The notes below the pieces were generated by a model. The model was given only the letters and a program-made list of their open reading frames with translations. It was not told the origin of the DNA and did no database searches. From the NCBI GenBank assembly GCA_009377695.1, contig WHTP01000006.1, forward strand, positions 18,699 through 82,698: DNA of 64,000 nt, in the 5' to 3' direction. Position numbers and translations under genes: made by a program. Position 1 is the first letter of the stretch; the number at the start of each line of letters is the position of its first letter. Below, piece by piece: positions 8,986 to 18,420 of this stretch. The DNA comes from Hyphomicrobiales bacterium. Lineage in GTDB: Bacteria > Pseudomonadota > Alphaproteobacteria > Rhizobiales > Xanthobacteraceae.

Positions 8986-10119
8986 TCAGGCCGCGCTTTT
9001 GGGCGCGAAGCTCGGATGGACGACGGCGCCGTCGCGCGTGAGCACGGTTGCCTTCACGATCTCGTCGTCCCACGGCACCGCGAGCGACTTCGCGGGCTTG
9101 TCGATCATCAGGTCGAGAAACGTCAGGAGGTTCTTGGCGTAGAGCGCGGACGCGGAGGCGGCGAGACGTCCCGCCACGTTCAAATGGCCGACGATCTTGA
9201 CGCCGTTGACCGCAGCGACTTCGCCGGGCTTTGCGCCTTCGACATTGCCACCGCGCTCGACCGCGAGATCGACGATGACCGAGCCCGGCCGCATCGAAGC
9301 CACCATGTCCTTGCTCACCAGGCGCGGCGCCGGGCGGCCCGGGATCAGCGCGGTGGTAATGACGATGTCCTGCTTCTTGATGTGATCGGCGACGAGCGCG
9401 GCCTGCTTCGCCTGGTACTCCTTCGACATCTCCTTGGCGTAGCCGCCGGCGGTCTCGGCCTGCTTGAATTCGTCGTCCTCGACCGCAATGAACTTCGCGC
9501 CGAGGCTCTGCACCTGCTCCTTCACCGCCGGGCGCACGTCGATCGCGGTGACGACGGCACCGAGCCGGCGCGCCGTGGCGATGGCCTGCAGGCCCGCGAC
9601 GCCCACGCCCATCACGAAGACCTTGGCGGCCGGGACCGTGCCGGCGGCGGTCATCATCATCGGCAGCGCGCGGCCATATTCGGCGGAAGCATCGATGACC
9701 GCGCGATAGCCGGCGAGGTTCGCCTGGCTCGACAACACATCCATCGACTGCGCACGGGTAATGCGCGGCATCAGCTCCATCGCAAAGGCGCTCACGCCGG
9801 CATCGGCCATCGCCTTGAGCGCGGTCTCGTTTCCGTAAGGGTCCATGATGGCGATGACGATCGTGCCCTTCTTGTATTTTGCGAGCTCGATCGCATTCGG
9901 GCGGCGCACCTTGAGCACCACATCGGCGTTGGCCACAGCATCGGCCGCGACCATCGCACCGGCGGCCGTGAACTCACCGTCGGGGATGCCGGATTTAGTA
10001 CCGGCGCCGGGCTCGACGGCAACGTCGGCGCCCAGGCTCTTCAGCTTCTTGACGGTATCGGGTGTTGCGGCGACCCGATCCTCGGCCGGATCGGTCTCAC
10101 GCGCGACTGCGATGCGCAT
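8986..10119 (-). CDS. pntA1: NAD(P) transhydrogenase alpha subunit, NAD-binding part
   Basis: 377 residues from ATG at 10119, behind a strong AAGGAGG ribosome site; an upstream in-frame extension to 10302 is antisense to the next gene and is rejected. The sequence opens [20 protein letters not shown] like alanine dehydrogenase/PntA N-domains. It has the dinucleotide fold [22 protein letters not shown] and the loop [25 protein letters not shown]. This is domain I, the NAD(H) site. Confidence 0.96.
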   Translation of the reverse strand: MRIAVARETDPAEDRVAATPDTVKKLKSLGADVAVEPGAGTKSGIPDGEFTAAGAMVAADAVANADVVLKVRRPNAIELAKYKKGTIVIAIMDPYGNETALKAMADAGVSAFAMELMPRITRAQSMDVLSSQANLAGYRAVIDASAEYGRALPMMMTAAGTVPAAKVFVMGVGVAGLQAIATARRLGAVVTAIDVRPAVKEQVQSLGAKFIAVEDDEFKQAETAGGYAKEMSKEYQAKQAALVADHIKKQDIVITTALIPGRPAPRLVSKDMVASMRPGSVIVDLAVERGGNVEGAKPGEVAAVNGVKIVGHLNVAGRLAASASALYAKNLLTFLDLMIDKPAKSLAVPWDDEIVKATVLTRDGAVVHPSFAPKSAA

Positions 10120-10166
10120 ACTCCCCGCCTCCTTGGTTTGACGGCGAACGCAACGATAGCCTGTTG

Positions 10167-10460
10167 CTAGCCGGCAGCAGTCAGCGCGAGAGCAAGCAGC
10201 GAAACCACCAGCATGACCATGCTGGGCGCCCTGGTCCCGGTGGCGAGGCCGTGGATGGCCACGATGCTCGCCAAGATCATGAGACCGACAGCAACGAGCC
10301 AATGGGACGTGGTACCGACGATCGCAAGCGCGATCACGATGCTCGCGACGTGGCAGCAGCCGACATAGGCCAGCAATACGAAATTCTTGTAGGTCGACTC
10401 GTGCGCGGGCAGGTCGTTGCCCGTCGCAGCCGCGTATTCGACCTGGCCATGGTCAGCCAT
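10167..10460 (-). CDS. aa3-type cytochrome c oxidase subunit IV family protein
   Basis: 97 residues. The N-terminal motif PAHESTYKNFVLLAYVG matches the short bacterial aa3 oxidase subunit IV family (COX4_pro_2), in which a His-x-x-x-Tyr segment precedes a single helix. Here the protein is longer than the 45-70 residue norm and has about three hydrophobic helices, so it may be a fused or extended version. It sits 47 bp upstream of pntA1, an arrangement seen in other Rhizobiales. Confidence 0.7.
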   Translation of the reverse strand: MADHGQVEYAAATGNDLPAHESTYKNFVLLAYVGCCHVASIVIALAIVGTTSHWLVAVGLMILASIVAIHGLATGTRAPSMVMLVVSLLALALTAAG

Positions 10461-10551
10461 CGCGTCCTCCGATCATGTTCCGGCGCGCGGGAATTACCGC
10501 AAATAGGGAGCAAGGGCAACGGCCAGACCCGATTGCATGGGTATTGCAAGC

Positions 10552-11919
10552 CTAGCTGGAAGAAGCAAGGTCAAGCCGCGCGGCCGCAAGCGCAGTCGCC
10601 TGCTGCGTCGCCACCCGCTCGACCGAGAAATTCTCGATTGCTTCGTTGAACAACCGATAGAAATTGAGCTCCGCGCGCAGATGCAGGAACACCGAGCCGA
10701 GCCCGATCGCGGCGCGGTCCATCAGGACGAACTCCCGCGGCACCGTGACCGGCCCCTTCTCCCTGAGCGCGGTGTGGACCAGATAGGCTTGGCGGCGGCC
10801 GTATTCGGACGGCTTGACGCCGTCGGCGATGGTGCGCACCCGGTCGTCCATCAGCGGCCCGTAGATGAAGCGCGCCCAGATGTTGAGGGTCTCGATCAGG
10901 TCGCGATTGAGCCGCTTGAACCCCCAGGTCTCGTAGGCGTGGACGATGCGGGCGTCGTCGCCTGTCATCAGGCCGTGATAAAGGTCGACCACCGCACCGA
11001 CGAACGATGGCGGGAAGATGCGGATGCAGCCGTAATCGAGCAGATTGATGCCGCCGGGCTCACCATCGCGCGTGAACACCGAATAATTGCCGAGGTGCGG
11101 GTCGCCGTGGATCACGCCGACGCGGCTGAAGGGAAACCACCAGGCCGTAAACATCGCCTGGGCAAGCCGGTTGCGGATCTCCAGCGCGTCGTCCTTGTGC
11201 GCAAGCATCCGGTCCCCATCGAGCCAGTCGAGCGTGAGCAGCCGCCTCGTCGACAGCTCCGGCCATGGCCGCGGCACGCGGATGAGATCGGTGCCCGCGA
11301 GCATTGTGCGGTAGAGCGCGACGTGCTTCGCCTCGCGCTCGTAGTCGAGCTCCTCGCGGATACGTGCGCCGATTTCCTGCGCGATCTCGGTGGTGTCGAT
11401 CGCCGGATCCATGCGCCGGTGGATGGCGAAGATCAGGTTAAGCTGCCCGAGATCAGCTTCGACCGCCGACTGCATGTCGGGATATTGCAGCTTGCAGGCC
11501 AGCGCGGAGCCGTCGTGCGCCTGCGCGCGATGGACCTGTCCGAGCGACGCCGCCGCCGACGGATGGTGCTCGAAATCCGCAAACTTCTGCTGCCAGTCCG
11601 ATCCAAGCTCGGCGACCATACGCCGCTTCACGAAGGCCCAGCCCATCGGCGGCGCCTGGCTCTGCAGCTTGCCGAGCTCTTCGACATATTCCGGCGGCAG
11701 CGCATCCGGGACGGTGGCCATGAGTTGCGCCACCTTCATGATCGGTCCCTTGAGGCCGCCGAGAGCCGCCGCGAGCTCCATCGCGTTGCGGCCGCGGTCG
11801 AGGGTGAGGCCGAAGAAGCGCGCACCGGCGATGCGGGCCGCAACTCCGCCCACATTGGCGCCGACCCGCGCGTAACGGGTGGCGCGGGCTGAGAGCCGGT
11901 TGCGTTCGGTGTCTGTCAT
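10552..11919 (-). CDS. ABC1/ADCK/UbiB-family atypical kinase
   Basis: 455 residues from ATG at 11919. ABC1 hallmarks are visible: the KxGQ-type motif as KVAQLMATVPDALPPEY, the alanine-rich loop AAASLGQVHRA, a lysine in LACKLQYPDM, the catalytic HGDPHLGN and the metal site DYG in LLDYGCIR. Glycine of KxGQ is replaced by alanine. Homologues act in ubiquinone biosynthesis or lipid/quinone extraction. No ubi genes are adjacent, so a UbiB name is not justified. An extended frame to 12336 overlaps the SIMPL gene and is not used. Confidence 0.88.
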   Translation of the reverse strand: MTDTERNRLSARATRYARVGANVGGVAARIAGARFFGLTLDRGRNAMELAAALGGLKGPIMKVAQLMATVPDALPPEYVEELGKLQSQAPPMGWAFVKRRMVAELGSDWQQKFADFEHHPSAAASLGQVHRAQAHDGSALACKLQYPDMQSAVEADLGQLNLIFAIHRRMDPAIDTTEIAQEIGARIREELDYEREAKHVALYRTMLAGTDLIRVPRPWPELSTRRLLTLDWLDGDRMLAHKDDALEIRNRLAQAMFTAWWFPFSRVGVIHGDPHLGNYSVFTRDGEPGGINLLDYGCIRIFPPSFVGAVVDLYHGLMTGDDARIVHAYETWGFKRLNRDLIETLNIWARFIYGPLMDDRVRTIADGVKPSEYGRRQAYLVHTALREKGPVTVPREFVLMDRAAIGLGSVFLHLRAELNFYRLFNEAIENFSVERVATQQATALAAARLDLASSS

Positions 11920-12024
11920 GACCGAGAGATAATGCGGCGGCAGGGCTAAAGCGAGGCCACGCGCGCCGCCATCAAAGCGCCCCGACGCCAAAAGATGATC
12001 GAGCCCATGCAAGGAGACACGACG

Positions 12025-12720
12025 ATGCGGATTGCCGCTGCCTTGATGATTGCGATGACCGCCTGCACGGCGTACGCCCAGACACCACCGCCGCGCGAGG
12101 CCTTCATCTCGGTCGCCGGCGAAGGCCGTGTAAATGTCGCGCCGGAATATGCCGAATTCTTCGCCGACGTCTCGACCCGCGCCGAGACCCTCGAAGCCGC
12201 GACCAAGCGGCACACCGACCGCGCGGCCAAGGCCGTCGCGGTGCTGCGCGCCTTGAGCAAGCAAGGGGTGAGTGTCGAGCGCTCGTCGTTTCGCCTGGAC
12301 CAGTACCGTCCGCCGCGCCCGACCGGGCCGAAGCAACCGGCGCCCGAATATCGCGCCACGACGACATTTGCGGTCAAAGCCGATCAGCTCGCGTCGCTCA
12401 ACGAGGTCATTTCGTCAATCGCTGCTGCCGGCCTGTTCGAGGTGAGGACCATCCGCTACGGCATCAAGGACGAGCAGCGCGCAATCGACGACGCGCGCCG
12501 CGCTGCGGTGAAGAATGCCCGCCGTCAGGCCGAGGTCTATGCCGACGCTGCCGGAGTCAAACTGGCCGAGATCCTCGAGATCTTCGACGGCATGGCGCAG
12601 AATCTCGGTTCTGAAGCGGCCCTGCGCGCGGCGACGCCCAATGTTCAGGTCGCACCGCCCGCCACGATCCCGTTCCGGGCCGGGATCAACATCAAATGGC
12701 GGATCGTTTCGCAGCCTTGA
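12025..12720 (+). CDS. SIMPL domain (DUF541) periplasmic protein
   Basis: 231 residues from the ATG at 12025, placed 7 bases after AAGGAGA. The signal peptide MRIAAALMIAMTACTAYA is followed by FISVAGEGRVNVAPEYAEF, the usual DUF541 opening strand, and by a C-terminal RIVSQP strand. SIMPL/BP26-like proteins form periplasmic rings; their role is poorly defined. It ends 3 bp from the convergent toxin gene. Confidence 0.88.
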   Translation: MRIAAALMIAMTACTAYAQTPPPREAFISVAGEGRVNVAPEYAEFFADVSTRAETLEAATKRHTDRAAKAVAVLRALSKQGVSVERSSFRLDQYRPPRPTGPKQPAPEYRATTTFAVKADQLASLNEVISSIAAAGLFEVRTIRYGIKDEQRAIDDARRAAVKNARRQAEVYADAAGVKLAEILEIFDGMAQNLGSEAALRAATPNVQVAPPATIPFRAGINIKWRIVSQP

Positions 12721-12723
12721 CGG

Positions 12724-13131
12724 TCAGGGTTGAATGCTAGGCGCGTCAAGCGGCTGAATATTGTCCGCGATCCAGCGCGCGAGCACGTCTTCACCGATCT
12801 CTCCCGCCGCAAGAGCGAGCACGATTGCGGTTGCCGCCTCCTGCGGCGCATCCAAGTCAAACTTGTTGAGATTAAGAAACACGATCACTGATGCCAGCGC
12901 AGTTCGCTTGTTTCCGTCAACGAACGGATGATTACGAGCAATCCCGAAGCCATACGCAGCCGCAAGCACGGCGAGATCGGTCTCGCCGTATGAATATTTG
13001 TTTTGCGCTCTGGCCAGGGCCGACTCGAGAAGTCCCAAGTCGCGAATGCCGTCGGCGCCGCCAAACAGCGCCAGTTGCTCAGCATGGAAATCAAGGACGA
13101 TACCTAGCTCGAGCCAACGCGGCTCGGTCAC
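12724..13131 (-). CDS. doc: Death-on-curing (Doc/Fic) family toxin
   Basis: 135 residues, the usual Doc length. The Fic/Doc active-site motif HPFVDGNKRTA starts at H68 and agrees with HPFx(D/N)GNKR. Doc proteins phosphorylate EF-Tu and stop translation; related Fic proteins AMPylate. The ATG overlaps the antitoxin stop codon by four bases (13128-13131), so translation is coupled to the antitoxin. Confidence 0.92.
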   Translation of the reverse strand: MTEPRWLELGIVLDFHAEQLALFGGADGIRDLGLLESALARAQNKYSYGETDLAVLAAAYGFGIARNHPFVDGNKRTALASVIVFLNLNKFDLDAPQEAATAIVLALAAGEIGEDVLARWIADNIQPLDAPSIQP

Positions 13132-13388
13132 TTCGCAAGCGCCTTGTAGGTGTCGGCGTATTTCCGGAACGAACGGCGCGCGAATTCCATCGCTTCCGCG
13201 TGCTTCGGATCGTAGGGACTGAGCTTGATCCCGCGCTCGGTCTGCTCGACGACATGCAGCTTGTCGCCTTCCTTGAGTTTGAGGCGCGCGAGCAAGTCCT
13301 TCGGCAGGATCAAGCCGACCGAATTGCCAATTTTCTTGACCTGAAGGACGTATCCTTCGATTTCAAAATCGCGGGGCTTTTGATTCAC
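13128..13388 (-). CDS. AbrB/MazE-type antitoxin paired with Doc
   Basis: 86 residues from GTG at 13388, which has GGAGAGG six bases upstream. A TTG at 13403 would add five residues but falls inside the operator-like palindrome. The sequence GYVLQVKKIGNSVGLILPKDLL is a SpoVT/AbrB swapped-hairpin DNA-binding domain. The C-terminal third, rich in charged and aromatic residues, should neutralise the toxin. Doc is more often paired with a Phd-type antitoxin; an AbrB-type partner is a known alternative. Confidence 0.88.
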   Translation of the reverse strand: MNQKPRDFEIEGYVLQVKKIGNSVGLILPKDLLARLKLKEGDKLHVVEQTERGIKLSPYDPKHAEAMEFARRSFRKYADTYKALAK

Positions 13389-13400
13389 AGGGGGCCTCTC

Positions 13401-13433
13401 CAATCACGTTATACAAATTGTATAACGTGATTG
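13401..13433. promoter_or_regulatory. Perfect 33-bp palindrome, likely toxin-antitoxin operator
   Basis: Bases 13401-13416 are repeated exactly in inverse at 13418-13433 around a single central base: 16-bp arms, beginning CAATCACGTTATAC. It lies 12 bp upstream of the antitoxin GTG and contains TATAAC/GTATAA segments that could form the -10 element. Autoregulation by the antitoxin-toxin complex at such a palindrome is usual for type II modules. Confidence 0.85.
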
Positions 13434-13481
13434 AGCACCATGTTCAATCATTGTCTTACCTGCGCTAAGCCACTGGAGAAG

Positions 13482-15344
13482 CTATTCTAACCGCTCCAGC
13501 TCGTCGATCAGCCGCTCGATCACGCCCAGGCCGCCCTGCCAGAACGCCGGATCGCGGGCATCGAGACCGAAGGGCGCGAGCAATTCCGAATAGATCTTGG
13601 TGCCGCCGGCGGCGAGCATCTGGAGGTAGCGCTCGGCGAAGCCCTGGTTCGAGTGCTCGTAGACCGAATAGAGCGAGTTCACGAGGCAATCACCGAAGGC
13701 ATAGGCGTAGACATAGAACGGCGAATGCACGAAGTGCGGGATGTAGGCCCAGAACGTCTCGTAGCCGGGCCGCAGGTCGATGGCGGGACCGAGGCTCTCG
13801 CGTTGCACGTCCATCCAGAGCTCGTTGATGCGCTCGGTGGTCAGCTCGCCCTTACGTCGCTCGGTGTGGAGCTTGTGCTCGAAGGTGTAGAACGCGATCT
13901 GCCGCACCACGGTATTGATCATGTCCTCGACCTTGGCGGCGAGCATCGCCTTACGCGCCTTGCGCTCGGTGATGCCGGCGAGGAGCTTGCGGAAGGTGAG
14001 CATCTCGCCGAACACGCTCGCGGTCTCCGCCAGCGTGAGCGGTGTCGGCGCCATCAAGGGACCGTTCGGGGCCGCCAGCACCTGGTGCACGCCGTGACCG
14101 AGTTCGTGCGCGAGTGTCATCACGTCGCGCGGCTTGCCCTGATAATTGAGCAGCACGTAGGGGTGCGCCGACGGAACGGTCGGATGCGAGAAGGCGCCGG
14201 GCGCCTTGCCGGGCCGCACCGGCGCGTCGATCCAGTTGTTCTTGAAGAATTTCTCCGCGATCTCCGCCATGTCGGTCGAGAACGCGCCATAGGCGGTGAG
14301 CACCGTCGATTGTGCCTCGGTCCAGGTGATGGTGCGGGTCACGACCTTCGGCAGCGGCGCGTTACGGTCCCAATGCGCCAGCCGCTTCTTGCCGAACCAG
14401 CGCGCCTTGAGCGCGTAGTAGCGATGAGAGATCGCCGGATAGGCGGCGCGCACGGCCGTCACCAGCGCGTCAACCACCTCGGGCTCGACCCGGTTGGACA
14501 GATGTCGCGAATCCGCGACGTCGGCGAAGCCGCGCCAGCGGTCGGAAATCTCCTTGTCCTTGGCAAGCGTGTTGGTGATGTGCGTGAACTGGCGGATGTT
14601 CTCCTTGAACGTCACCGCCATCGCCTGAGCCGCCGCCTTGCGTTTCTCTTCCCGCGAGTCCTGCAGCAGGTTGAGCGTCGGCTCGATCGCGAGCGATTTC
14701 GTGCCGACCTTGAAGCGCAGCCGCGCGATGCTCTCGTCGAACAGCCGATTCCAGGCGGAATAGGCCGTCATCGATTTTTCGTGGAAGAGCTGCTCGATCC
14801 GGTCCTCGAGCTGATAGGGCTTGTCTTTGCGGATGTCCTCAAGCCACGGACGGTAGTGGCCGAGCTCGGGATCGGCCATCGCCGCTTCGAGCTTGGCGTC
14901 GTCGAGGCGGTTGAGCTCCAGCGTGAAGAACAAAAGATGTGTCGATGCCCCGGTGAGGCGCTCCTGCACGTCGCCGTAGAATTTCCCACGCACGGGATCG
15001 ACCGTGTTCTGCGCGTGGACCAAACCGGCGTACGAAGCAAGCCGCCCGAGCAGGTCGTCGAGCTGCTCATAGCGTTTGACCGCTTCGGATAGCTTCTTGC
15101 CGGCTTCGGGATTGTCCACGAAGGCGGCGAGCTTGCCTTTGAAATCTTCCTCGAAGGCGATGCTGTAGCGTTCGGCGCGGTCGAGATCGCGCTTCACCGC
15201 GGGATCGTCGATCCCGGCATAGAGCGCGGTCAGATCCCATTCAGGCAATTTGCCCAGGCCTTTGAGGGCATGCTTGTTTGCCACTGCCTTGTTCGCGGCA
15301 GGCTTGGTGGTCTTTCGGGCGGCGCGGTTCGATCGTGCGGGCAT
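13482..15344 (-). CDS. pepF: M3 family oligoendopeptidase F
   Basis: 620 residues from ATG at 15344. The zinc motif HELGHGVH begins at H412 (H412, E413, H416), with downstream glutamate in AETASVFGE as third ligand. The lysine/alanine-rich first 30 residues (KTTKPAANKAVANKHALK) precede the conserved PEWDLTALY. Cytoplasmic peptide hydrolysis is expected. The longer frame to 15419 lacks a better start. Confidence 0.93.
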   Translation of the reverse strand: MPARSNRAARKTTKPAANKAVANKHALKGLGKLPEWDLTALYAGIDDPAVKRDLDRAERYSIAFEEDFKGKLAAFVDNPEAGKKLSEAVKRYEQLDDLLGRLASYAGLVHAQNTVDPVRGKFYGDVQERLTGASTHLLFFTLELNRLDDAKLEAAMADPELGHYRPWLEDIRKDKPYQLEDRIEQLFHEKSMTAYSAWNRLFDESIARLRFKVGTKSLAIEPTLNLLQDSREEKRKAAAQAMAVTFKENIRQFTHITNTLAKDKEISDRWRGFADVADSRHLSNRVEPEVVDALVTAVRAAYPAISHRYYALKARWFGKKRLAHWDRNAPLPKVVTRTITWTEAQSTVLTAYGAFSTDMAEIAEKFFKNNWIDAPVRPGKAPGAFSHPTVPSAHPYVLLNYQGKPRDVMTLAHELGHGVHQVLAAPNGPLMAPTPLTLAETASVFGEMLTFRKLLAGITERKARKAMLAAKVEDMINTVVRQIAFYTFEHKLHTERRKGELTTERINELWMDVQRESLGPAIDLRPGYETFWAYIPHFVHSPFYVYAYAFGDCLVNSLYSVYEHSNQGFAERYLQMLAAGGTKIYSELLAPFGLDARDPAFWQGGLGVIERLIDELERLE

Positions 15345-15517
15345 CGGGTCAATTGCTCCGGCAAGATGGCGTGTGCACAAAAACCCGCGCCTGTGGCGAA
15401 GCCATGACCGGGCAGCCACGGATTGTGGACGGGCAACGTCACCATATCGTGTCGACGGCTCGCCGGATCAACTGCGGTGCCGCACCGTGCGAGATATCGC
15501 GCGGCCGGATGCGCCGC

Positions 15518-16546
15518 TCACTTGTCGGCCTTGAGCCCAGCCGCCTGGAGTCCAAGCGTCTTCGCCACAGTCGCGGCTTGATCCGCTTGCTGGCGGAGCG
15601 TCTGCACCAATTCCTCGGGCCCGCCGGTGCGCACCGCCTGACCGGTGGCCACAAGCCGCTTGGTGATCTCGGGCTCGGCCACCACGGCGATCACATCCTT
15701 CGCAATCCGCTCGCGCAGCTCCCGCGCCATGCCGCGCGGACCATAGAATCCGGCGGTGGTCTCCACGTTGAGCGTCGGAAAGCCGGCCTCATGGACGGTC
15801 GGGATATTCGGCGCGAACGACGGGCGCTCTCGGCCGCCGACGGCGAGCACCCGGACGGTTCCCGCCTCCGATGCGGCACGCACCACCGCATAGGACGACA
15901 CCAGAAATTGAATCTGCCCGGCGCTGAGGTCGGTCGCGGCCTGCACCACGTCCTTGTACGGCACCCGCGTCACATCAAGGTTCTCGACCTTCAGGAAATA
16001 GCGGAGCGTGAAGTCGGGCACGCCGGCGGCACCGGCGGCGTTGAACTTGCCGGGCTGCGCCTTGGCGAGCGCAACGAAGTCCTTGAGCGTGTTTGCCTTC
16101 ACCGCTGAATTCACCGCAACCGACAGGATCGTGTCGGTGACGCGCGCGATCGGCGCGAAGTCACGATCGAGATTGTAGGGCATTTTTTCAAGGGTATAGG
16201 GATGCGCCATGAACGACGCAGTCGATGCGTAGAGCAGCGCATGGTCGTCGTTGGCCGAGATGAAGGCGTTGATCGCGAGCAGCCCGTCAGCGCCGGGGCG
16301 GTTCTCAATCACGATCGGCCGTCCCCAGCGCGCCGACAACTTCTCCGACATCAAGCGGGCCGCAACATCGGTCGCGGTGCCTGCGCCGAACGGCAGGATG
16401 AAGCGTACCGGCCGCTGCGGCCAGCTCGGCGCAGACGATTGGGCTGACGGCTCTGCCGACGCCGCCGGAATCAAAGCGACAAGCGATGCGGTGAGTCCAA
16501 GGACCGTGACGAGAGCGCGGCGCCCGCGCGGTCCAAGTCTGCCCAT
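15518..16546 (-). CDS. Tripartite tricarboxylate transporter (Bug/TctC) substrate-binding protein
   Basis: 342 residues from ATG at 16546, behind GAGGGGG. After a signal peptide ending SAE come WPQRPVRFILPFGAGTATDV and VIENRPGADGLLAINAF, the paired Bug pocket segments. It is an orphan: no tctA/tctB nearby. The start is divergent from the sigma-54 regulator gene, with about 160 bp between them. Confidence 0.9.
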   Translation of the reverse strand: MGRLGPRGRRALVTVLGLTASLVALIPAASAEPSAQSSAPSWPQRPVRFILPFGAGTATDVAARLMSEKLSARWGRPIVIENRPGADGLLAINAFISANDDHALLYASTASFMAHPYTLEKMPYNLDRDFAPIARVTDTILSVAVNSAVKANTLKDFVALAKAQPGKFNAAGAAGVPDFTLRYFLKVENLDVTRVPYKDVVQAATDLSAGQIQFLVSSYAVVRAASEAGTVRVLAVGGRERPSFAPNIPTVHEAGFPTLNVETTAGFYGPRGMARELRERIAKDVIAVVAEPEITKRLVATGQAVRTGGPEELVQTLRQQADQAATVAKTLGLQAAGLKADK

Positions 16547-16707
16547 ACGTTTTCCCCCTCTGCCTTTCGCCGTTCCAGCTTTGCGTGACTGTTCAATCGA
16601 GAACCGCGACGAATTGCAGTCCATCCGGACCGGCGGCCCGGGCTTAACATCCCGTTAAACCTGGTGCGGCACAGTGCCCCAAATCGGTACATGAGTAGGT
16701 GGCGCAC

Positions 16708-18255
16708 ATGGTTGAGCGAATCCTCATCGTCGACGACGATCCGGTACAGCGCCGCCTTCTTCAAAGCATGCTCGCGCGCAGCGGCTATGACGTCGTCATC
16801 GCCGAAGGCGGCGACGCAGCCGCGGCGATGCTGACCGGCGGCGATGCCGGTCCGATCGATGCGGTGGTGCTTGATCTCGTGATGCCCGATCTCGACGGCC
16901 TCGGCGTGCTCGCCCGCATCCGCGACGCCGGGCTGACCGTCCCGGTGATCGTGCAGACCGCGCACGGCGGCATCGACAACGTCATATCGGCAATGCGCGC
17001 GGGCGCCACCGACTTCGTGGTCAAGCCGGTTGGGGCTGAGCGCCTCGAAGTGAGCCTGCGTAATGCGCTCGCTACCAAGGCGCTGGAAACCGAAATTCAA
17101 AGGCTCAAGCGCAGCCACGCCGGCACGCTGACGTTCAAGGACATCATCACCCGGAGCCCGCGCATGCACGCGGTGTTGCGCCAGGCCGAGAAGGCGGCGG
17201 GCTCCACGATCCCGGTGCTGATCGAAGGCCCCTCGGGCGTCGGCAAGGAGCTCATCGCGCGTGCGATCCATGGTGCCGGCGAACGGCGCGCGAAACCCTT
17301 CGTCGCGGTCAATTGCGGCGCCATCCCCGACAATCTCGTCGAGTCGATCCTGTTCGGACACGAGAAAGGCGCGTTCACCGGCGCGACCGACCGCCATACC
17401 GGCAAGTTCGTGGAAGCCCATGGCGGCACCCTGTTCCTCGACGAAGTCGGCGAGCTCCCGCTCTCCGCACAGGTCAAGCTCCTGCGCGCGATCCAGGAGG
17501 GTGAGGTCGAGCCGGTCGGGGCGCGCAAGCTCGTGAAGGTCGACGTGCGGCTGATCTCCGCCACCAACCGCGACCTCATCGCCGATGTGAAGAACGGCCG
17601 CTTCCGCGAAGACCTGTTCTACCGTCTGCATGTCTTCCCGATCAGCGTGCCCCCGCTGATCGATCGGCCCGAGGACATTCCCGAGCTTGCGCGCCATTTC
17701 CTCGCGCGCTTTGCTGCCGAAGAGGGCAAACGCATCCGCAGACTCGATGGCGACGCCATAGCCTTGCTGTCCAGTTATCGCTGGCCCGGCAACGTGCGCC
17801 AGCTCGAGAACGCCGTGTTTCGCGCCGTGGTCCTTGCCGACCGAGACGAGGTCGGCATCACCGATTTCCCGCAGATCGCTGCGCTCGCACAACGTCAGCC
17901 CGCCCCATCGCCGGTCATCGAATCACCAGCGATCGCGCCGCGCGCCACAGAGACCCCGGAGCCCGTCGATCCCGCCCCCCTGCAGGAAACCGCCCCTGTC
18001 AGTAGCATTGCACCGCAGCAGCAGCCAGAACCTAGGGCCGCGCTGTCGCTCCTCGATGCGCACGGCGACGTTCGGCCGCTCGATGAGATCGAAGCCGAAG
18101 TGATCCGGTTCGCGATTTCGCATTATCACGGGCAGATGTCGGAAGTCGCCCGGCGGCTCCAGATCGGCCGCTCGACGCTATACCGCAAGCTCGACGCGCT
18201 GGGATTGCAGCAGCGCGCGAACGAAAGCGATACAGACCCCGTTGTGACCGGGTGA
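16708..18255 (+). CDS. Sigma-54-dependent response regulator (NtrC family)
   Basis: 515 residues from ATG at 16708 (AGGTGG five bases upstream); GTG at 16699 is an alternative. Receiver domain with D9-D11 and phospho-acceptor D56 in [14 protein letters not shown]+ domain with Walker A GPSGVGKE at 174-181 and the sigma-54 contact loop GAFTGA at 221-226; a Pro-rich linker; and a Fis-type helix-turn-helix near the C-terminus ([19 protein letters not shown]). No partner histidine kinase is adjacent. Confidence 0.93.
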   Translation: MVERILIVDDDPVQRRLLQSMLARSGYDVVIAEGGDAAAAMLTGGDAGPIDAVVLDLVMPDLDGLGVLARIRDAGLTVPVIVQTAHGGIDNVISAMRAGATDFVVKPVGAERLEVSLRNALATKALETEIQRLKRSHAGTLTFKDIITRSPRMHAVLRQAEKAAGSTIPVLIEGPSGVGKELIARAIHGAGERRAKPFVAVNCGAIPDNLVESILFGHEKGAFTGATDRHTGKFVEAHGGTLFLDEVGELPLSAQVKLLRAIQEGEVEPVGARKLVKVDVRLISATNRDLIADVKNGRFREDLFYRLHVFPISVPPLIDRPEDIPELARHFLARFAAEEGKRIRRLDGDAIALLSSYRWPGNVRQLENAVFRAVVLADRDEVGITDFPQIAALAQRQPAPSPVIESPAIAPRATETPEPVDPAPLQETAPVSSIAPQQQPEPRAALSLLDAHGDVRPLDEIEAEVIRFAISHYHGQMSEVARRLQIGRSTLYRKLDALGLQQRANESDTDPVVTG

Positions 18256-18420
18256 CACACGCGTAACAATCGATCAAAATCCGCGTGATCTTGCCCCGCT
18301 TCATGTTGCATGATCGAGAAAATTGGAGTCAGGTCGGAACCGTGCTCGTTGGGTGGACTTTTGACATGCGGAGGAGCCGCTTAGCCGGCTGCTCCGATCG
18401 GCATTCGGGAGATTTTTGCA
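18256..18420. promoter_or_regulatory. Leader region of the L,D-transpeptidase gene
   Basis: A short imperfect hairpin (GGAG-G-AGCCG, loop, CGGCT-G-CTCC) lies near 18371-18396, about 25 bp before the start codon and just upstream of the CGGGAG ribosome site. It may affect translation or be a weak terminator for the regulator gene. Nothing else is evident. Confidence 0.3.

Noticed and set aside
10552..12336. 594-codon version of the ABC1 kinase
   Set aside because: The extra N-terminus overlaps the SIMPL gene antisense and is low-complexity; the conserved protein starts at 11919.
13653..15092. Long open frame antisense to pepF
   Set aside because: Same artefact; pepF carries an intact HELGHGVH zinc motif and full family length.
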